The position numbers were made by a program, and so were the translations under genes. The notes beneath the pieces were generated by a model. It was not told the origin of the DNA and searched no databases. It saw only the letters and a program-made list of their open reading frames with translations. A stretch of DNA of 9,649 bases from Paucimonas sp. (GTDB taxonomy: Bacteria > Pseudomonadota > Gammaproteobacteria > Burkholderiales > Burkholderiaceae_D), in contig JAQSWC010000114.1 of NCBI GenBank assembly GCA_029266815.1, forward strand, positions 1 to 9,649, written 5' to 3'. The number at the start of each line of letters is the position of its first letter. The first letter of the stretch is position 1. Shown in pieces: positions 6,984 to 9,649 of the stretch.

Positions 6984-7047
6984 GCGATCAGGAAACACGG
7001 GTGAGGACTTGATCGCTTTCATTCTGGCATTCATGCCAGCCCGTGTT
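6984..7047. other. Structured intergenic element with interlocking inverted repeats
   Basis: Three perfect pairings are visible. GCGATCA (6984-6990) pairs with TGATCGC (7010-7016). AACACGGG (6994-7001), inside that loop, pairs with CCCGTGTT (7040-7047). CTGGCA (7024-7029) pairs with TGCCAG (7034-7039), directly abutting the last arm. The first two cross, so they form either a pseudoknot or two alternative folds. It starts five bases after the hpf stop. It could be the hpf 3' end or terminator (a weak TGTTGTT follows on the plus strand) or part of a small RNA. Confidence 0.4.
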
Positions 7048-7067
7048 GTTCCGGTTCGCTCAATCCC

Positions 7068-7112
7068 AAAAATACCAAAAACATCGGCCACGTTCCTTAA
7101 GGGACGTGGCCG
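7068..7112 (-). terminator. Rho-independent terminator of the DUF4142 gene
   Basis: A hairpin at 7085-7112 has arms CGGCCACG and CGTGGCCG, continued by four further pairs (one a T-G wobble) around a TTAA loop. On the minus strand it is followed by two runs of five T within 7068-7084, the expected U-tract. It lies 33 bases past the stop of the minus-strand gene at 7145. On the plus strand there is no T-run, so termination for hpf would be weaker there. Confidence 0.8.
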
Positions 7113-7144
7113 TTGTCGTTGGGCCTGCTGAAGTTCAGCCGGGC

Positions 7145-8287
7145 TTAACGCGAGCTGCTGGAACTGCTGGTGCCAGAAGCCGGGTTGCTTGAATTGCTGC
7201 TACTCGACGATGTTCCCGTGCTGGTGGACGGAGAGGTGCTCGAGCTGCTGGAGGGCGATGAACCGGTGGAGTCGGTAGCGCCGCTTCCGCTGGTGCCGGA
7301 TTGGCTTCCGCTCATGCCCGACGATCCGCTAGGCGTCGAAGATGAACTTCCCGACGTCGAGCTGCCGCCTGTACTGGAGCCGGTTGAACTTTCGTGCGAA
7401 GCATGGACTTGCTGGGCCAGGCGCAGATGCTGGTCAATGTTCGGCAGCAGGTTAGCGGCCAGTTGCTTCAACTCCGAGTTCTTGGCAGTGGATTGCACGC
7501 GGGATACCAGAGCGTGAGTCTTGCGATGGTCGCTTAGCCCGGAATTGGCCAGATATTGGCGATCGAACGCGTCACCGGACAACTTGTTCAGGCGCGCAGC
7601 CTGCGCACGATGCTTTTCATTCGGCTTGGTCGGCAGAGTAATACCTTTGGCGTCAGCAAGCTGTTGCAGTTGCTGCAGGGCGCGGGTATGGTCGTCGATC
7701 ATCTGTTGCGCAAACGAGCGGACCTGATCGTTGGTGCTCTTGCTTTGAGCCAATCTTCCTGCTTCGATTTCAGCCAGGTTTGCATAGGCCAATTGGCGCA
7801 CAAGCTGGCGGTCTGAGGCGCCCAGCTTGCCTTGCGTGAAGGTCTGGGTGCTGGTACTAGTCTGGGTATTGCTGGATGTGGAGCTGCCGGTCATGGTCGG
7901 GCTGCTTGCGCCGGTAGTACCGGTGGCGCCCGTAGTGCTTGTCGTACCGCTGGCACCTGTGGAAGACGTGCCCGAGGAACTCGGTGTGGTGGAGCTGGTG
8001 CCTGCGCCGGTCATGCCGGAAGACGATTGGCTGGCGCCGCTTTGCGTGCCACCGGAAGAATCAATCGGACCGGTGCTCGACATGCCGCTTTGGCGGTCCG
8101 TGCTCGAGGTGGACGACTGCTCGGAGGACTGGGTACCGAATTGCGACGTGCTCTGCGAGCTGCTTGGCGACGTGGCTGATGATGTGGATGAAGTGCTTTG
8201 TGCCTGCGCGGCAGTGGCGAAAGCTGTAGCTGCCACCAGGCTTAATGCTGCGGCCATGCAACTGGGCTTGAATTTAAGTTCCAACAT
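7145..8287 (-). CDS. Secreted DUF4142 protein with long Ser/Thr/Gly-rich flanks
   Basis: The product has 380 residues. A signal peptide (MLELKFKPSCMAAALSLVAATAFATAAQA) is probably cut after residue 29. Residues about 30-150 and 297-380 are almost entirely Ser, Thr, Gly and Ala, with few charges and no hydrophobic stretches, so they should be disordered. Between them, about 152-296, lies a helical DUF4142 domain: SDRQLVRQLAYANLAEIEAG, VRSFAQQMIDDHTRALQQL and HRKTHALVSRVQSTAKN are visible. DUF4142 proteins are exported, often seen with stress or desiccation genes; their biochemical role is not established. No lipobox or anchor is seen. Start chosen at 8287 because AAGGAG sits seven bases upstream; the in-frame ATG at 8323 would put a basic segment before the signal peptide. 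It has its own terminator; SpoVR lies upstream on the same strand, 292 bases away. Confidence 0.88.
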   Translation of the reverse strand: MLELKFKPSCMAAALSLVAATAFATAAQAQSTSSTSSATSPSSSQSTSQFGTQSSEQSSTSSTDRQSGMSSTGPIDSSGGTQSGASQSSSGMTGAGTSSTTPSSSGTSSTGASGTTSTTGATGTTGASSPTMTGSSTSSNTQTSTSTQTFTQGKLGASDRQLVRQLAYANLAEIEAGRLAQSKSTNDQVRSFAQQMIDDHTRALQQLQQLADAKGITLPTKPNEKHRAQAARLNKLSGDAFDRQYLANSGLSDHRKTHALVSRVQSTAKNSELKQLAANLLPNIDQHLRLAQQVHASHESSTGSSTGGSSTSGSSSSTPSGSSGMSGSQSGTSGSGATDSTGSSPSSSSSTSPSTSTGTSSSSSNSSNPASGTSSSSSSR

Positions 8288-8294
8288 GCGATTT

Positions 8295-8300
8295 CTCCTT
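8295..8300 (-). promoter_or_regulatory. Ribosome binding site fixing the DUF4142 protein start
   Basis: AAGGAG reads on the minus strand seven bases before the ATG at 8287. It rules in that start over the in-frame ATG at 8323. The same AAGGAGAAA context precedes the other Ser-rich secreted protein at 1818. Confidence 0.7.
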
Positions 8301-8529
8301 TTTGATTGGCAAATGCCGAACATCTACAGGCTTAGACGTGCCCGGCTTCGCTTGCAAGCAGCATGCCTGCTGTGGAATGAAGCGGCAGATCGCCCTGTCT
8401 CACGCCAGGAATCGGTAAAAAAGAAGGAAAAGAGAAGAAGCTACCGGCAAGGCTTGCAAAATTTACAGCCGATGCCTTTATGGGCTGCAATTGTCTGGCG
8501 GCGGAGCACTTGAAGAAATGAAATGCAAT

Positions 8530-8555
8530 GTCTGTGCCTGTGGAAAGGCACAGAC
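8530..8555. terminator. Hairpin downstream of spoVR, probable terminator
   Basis: GTCTGTGCC (8530-8538) pairs perfectly with GGCACAGAC (8547-8555) across an eight-base loop. It lies 24 bases past the spoVR stop, where a terminator is expected. On the minus strand only a broken T-rich stretch (ATTGCATTTCATTTC) follows. On the plus strand a TTTTT run comes after seven bases. The direction of use is therefore unclear. Confidence 0.5.
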
Positions 8556-8579
8556 TGAATAGTTTTTATGTGCGTATGT

Positions 8580-9649
8580 TTATGTACGGCGGCGCTTTTC
8601 GGACTTGCATTCAACGGTCGACAGCACTTCGCCGTTCGCATCGACAGTCTGCAGATGCACGTCGAAACCCCACAGGCGAGTGACATGCTTCAGCACTTCC
8701 TCGGTCTGAGGATTAAGCGGTCGACGCTGAAACTGGGTATGTCGCAAGGTCATTGCCCGGTTGCCATGGGTATCGACGGACCATACCTGGATGTTGGGCT
8801 CGCGATTACCAAGGTTGTACTGCTCAGCAAGCTTCTGGCGGATGTAGCGATAGCCGCTATCGTCATGGATTGCCGAGACGCTGAGCTTCTCATCCTTGTC
8901 GTCGTCCAGCACAGTGAAGAAGTGGAAATCGCGGATCAGTTTCGGTGACAGGTATTGCGCGATGAAACTTTCATCCTTGAAGTTGCGCATCGCAAAGTCC
9001 AAGGTCTTTTGCCAATCGCTGCCGGCAATATCCGGAAACCAGGCGCGGTCCTCCTCCGTCGGCTCTTCACAGATACGGCGGATGTCGCGCATCATCGCAA
9101 AACCCAGCGCATACGGGTTGATGCCGCTGTAATACTTGCTGGTGACGGGCGGCTGGTAGACCACGTTGGTGTGGCTCTGCAGGAATTCCATCATGAAGCC
9201 GTTGCCGACGATTCCTTCGTCGTACAGCTTATTCAATATGGTGTAGTGCCAGAACGTAGCCCAGCCTTCGTTCATTACCTGGGTCTGGCGCTGCGGATAG
9301 AAATACTGGGAGATCTTGCGCACGATGCGCACCACCTCGCGCTGCCACGGATCCAGCAGTGGCGCGTACTTCTCGATGAAATATAGAATGTTTTCCTGTG
9401 GCTCGGCCGGAAAGCGATTGTTCTTTTCCTTGGCGGCCTCTTCATCCCGCTTGGGAAGCGTTCGCCACAAGTCATTCACTTGCGACTGAAGATATTCCTC
9501 GCGCTCCTTCTGGCGCTCGCGCTCCTTGGCCAAAGACAACTTTGCCGGGCGTTTGTAGCGGTCCACCCCATAGCTTTGCAGTGCATGACAGGAGTCCAGC
9601 AGCGTTTCCACCGCTTCAATGCCGTAGCGCTGCTCGCACTCATTAATAT
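8580..9649 (-). CDS. spoVR: SpoVR/YcgB family protein, N-terminus cut by window edge
   Basis: 355 residues and a stop at 8580 are visible; the frame is open to the right edge, so a GTG at 9611 is internal and not the start. The segment RYGIEAVETLLDSCHALQSYGVDRYKRP, read across that GTG, is strongly conserved in SpoVR proteins. It is followed by a charged helical stretch, then VMNEGWATFWHYTILNKLYDEG, NPYALGFAMMRDIRRICEEP and DDDKDEKLSVSAIHDDSGYR. Family members run to about 500 residues, so about a third is missing. SpoVR was named for a spore cortex role in Bacillus; in Gram-negatives (E. coli YcgB) it is a stationary-phase/RpoS-type protein usually encoded after the kinase gene prkA (yeaG) and yeaH. 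Those two would lie just beyond the right edge if the order is conserved. Its biochemical activity is not established. Confidence 0.93.
   Translation of the reverse strand, partial: INECEQRYGIEAVETLLDSCHALQSYGVDRYKRPAKLSLAKERERQKEREEYLQSQVNDLWRTLPKRDEEAAKEKNNRFPAEPQENILYFIEKYAPLLDPWQREVVRIVRKISQYFYPQRQTQVMNEGWATFWHYTILNKLYDEGIVGNGFMMEFLQSHTNVVYQPPVTSKYYSGINPYALGFAMMRDIRRICEEPTEEDRAWFPDIAGSDWQKTLDFAMRNFKDESFIAQYLSPKLIRDFHFFTVLDDDKDEKLSVSAIHDDSGYRYIRQKLAEQYNLGNREPNIQVWSVDTHGNRAMTLRHTQFQRRPLNPQTEEVLKHVTRLWGFDVHLQTVDANGEVLSTVECKSEKRRRT

Larger units (their letters stand above)
8288..8579. other. Intergenic region between spoVR and the DUF4142 gene
   Basis: These 292 bases should contain the DUF4142 promoter, but I see no convincing -35/-10 pair on the minus strand. 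A GTCTAA motif on that strand at 8331-8336 resembles an extracytoplasmic sigma -10, but lacks the matching GAACTT upstream. An all-purine run on the plus strand (8417-8440) is bracketed by CGGTA and TACCG. A hairpin near spoVR is listed separately. No tRNA or small protein gene was seen. Confidence 0.5.

Noticed and set aside
7170..8513. Plus-strand ORFs rich in Val, Leu and Pro opposite the DUF4142 gene
   Set aside because: They are the mirror of Ser/Thr/Gly-rich codons on the minus strand; the minus frame has a signal peptide, ribosome site, DUF4142 domain and terminator.
9609..9611. GTG as the start of the SpoVR protein
   Set aside because: The frame stays open to the window edge and the residues before it (RYGIEA) are part of the conserved SpoVR core.

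Overview
The window looks like an ordinary chromosomal segment of a moderately GC-rich betaproteobacterium. By overall protein style an Oxalobacteraceae or Herbaspirillum-like organism is my best guess, but this is inference, since no rRNA or other marker gene is present. No tRNA, rRNA, insertion sequence, CRISPR array or phage gene was found.

Layout, left to right. (1) On the minus strand, a cobalamin-binding radical SAM protein runs off the left edge (1-926). It is preceded 49 bases upstream by a gene for a secreted Ser/Thr/Pro/Gly-rich protein (976-1818), probably in the same transcript. (2) A 289-base divergent control region leads to a plus-strand exported TPR protein (2108-2836). (3) Convergent with it, only 9 bases away, is a minus-strand pair: a caffeoyl-CoA-type O-methyltransferase (5841-6500), then a 972-residue REC-PAS-PAS-PAS-GGDEF-EAL protein (2846-5764). 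The last has an intact GGDEF and I-site, but its EAL domain has lost key catalytic residues. (4) Divergent from the methyltransferase is the ribosome hibernation factor gene hpf (6619-6979), disrupted at codons 8-16 by a 13-base tandem duplication that shifts the frame. (5) A short, highly structured intergenic stretch follows, with a potential pseudoknot and a good minus-strand terminator. (6) Two minus-strand genes close the window: a secreted DUF4142 protein with very long Ser/Thr/Gly tails (7145-8287), and the C-terminal two thirds of a SpoVR/YcgB protein running off the right edge (8580-9649).

Functionally the segment mixes c-di-GMP signalling, stationary-phase and stress physiology (hpf, spoVR, DUF4142) and envelope or secreted proteins. 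Nothing visible ties these into one pathway, and no new multi-gene system is apparent. The observations most worth following are the hpf tandem duplication, the selectively decayed EAL active site, and the interlocking inverted repeats downstream of hpf.
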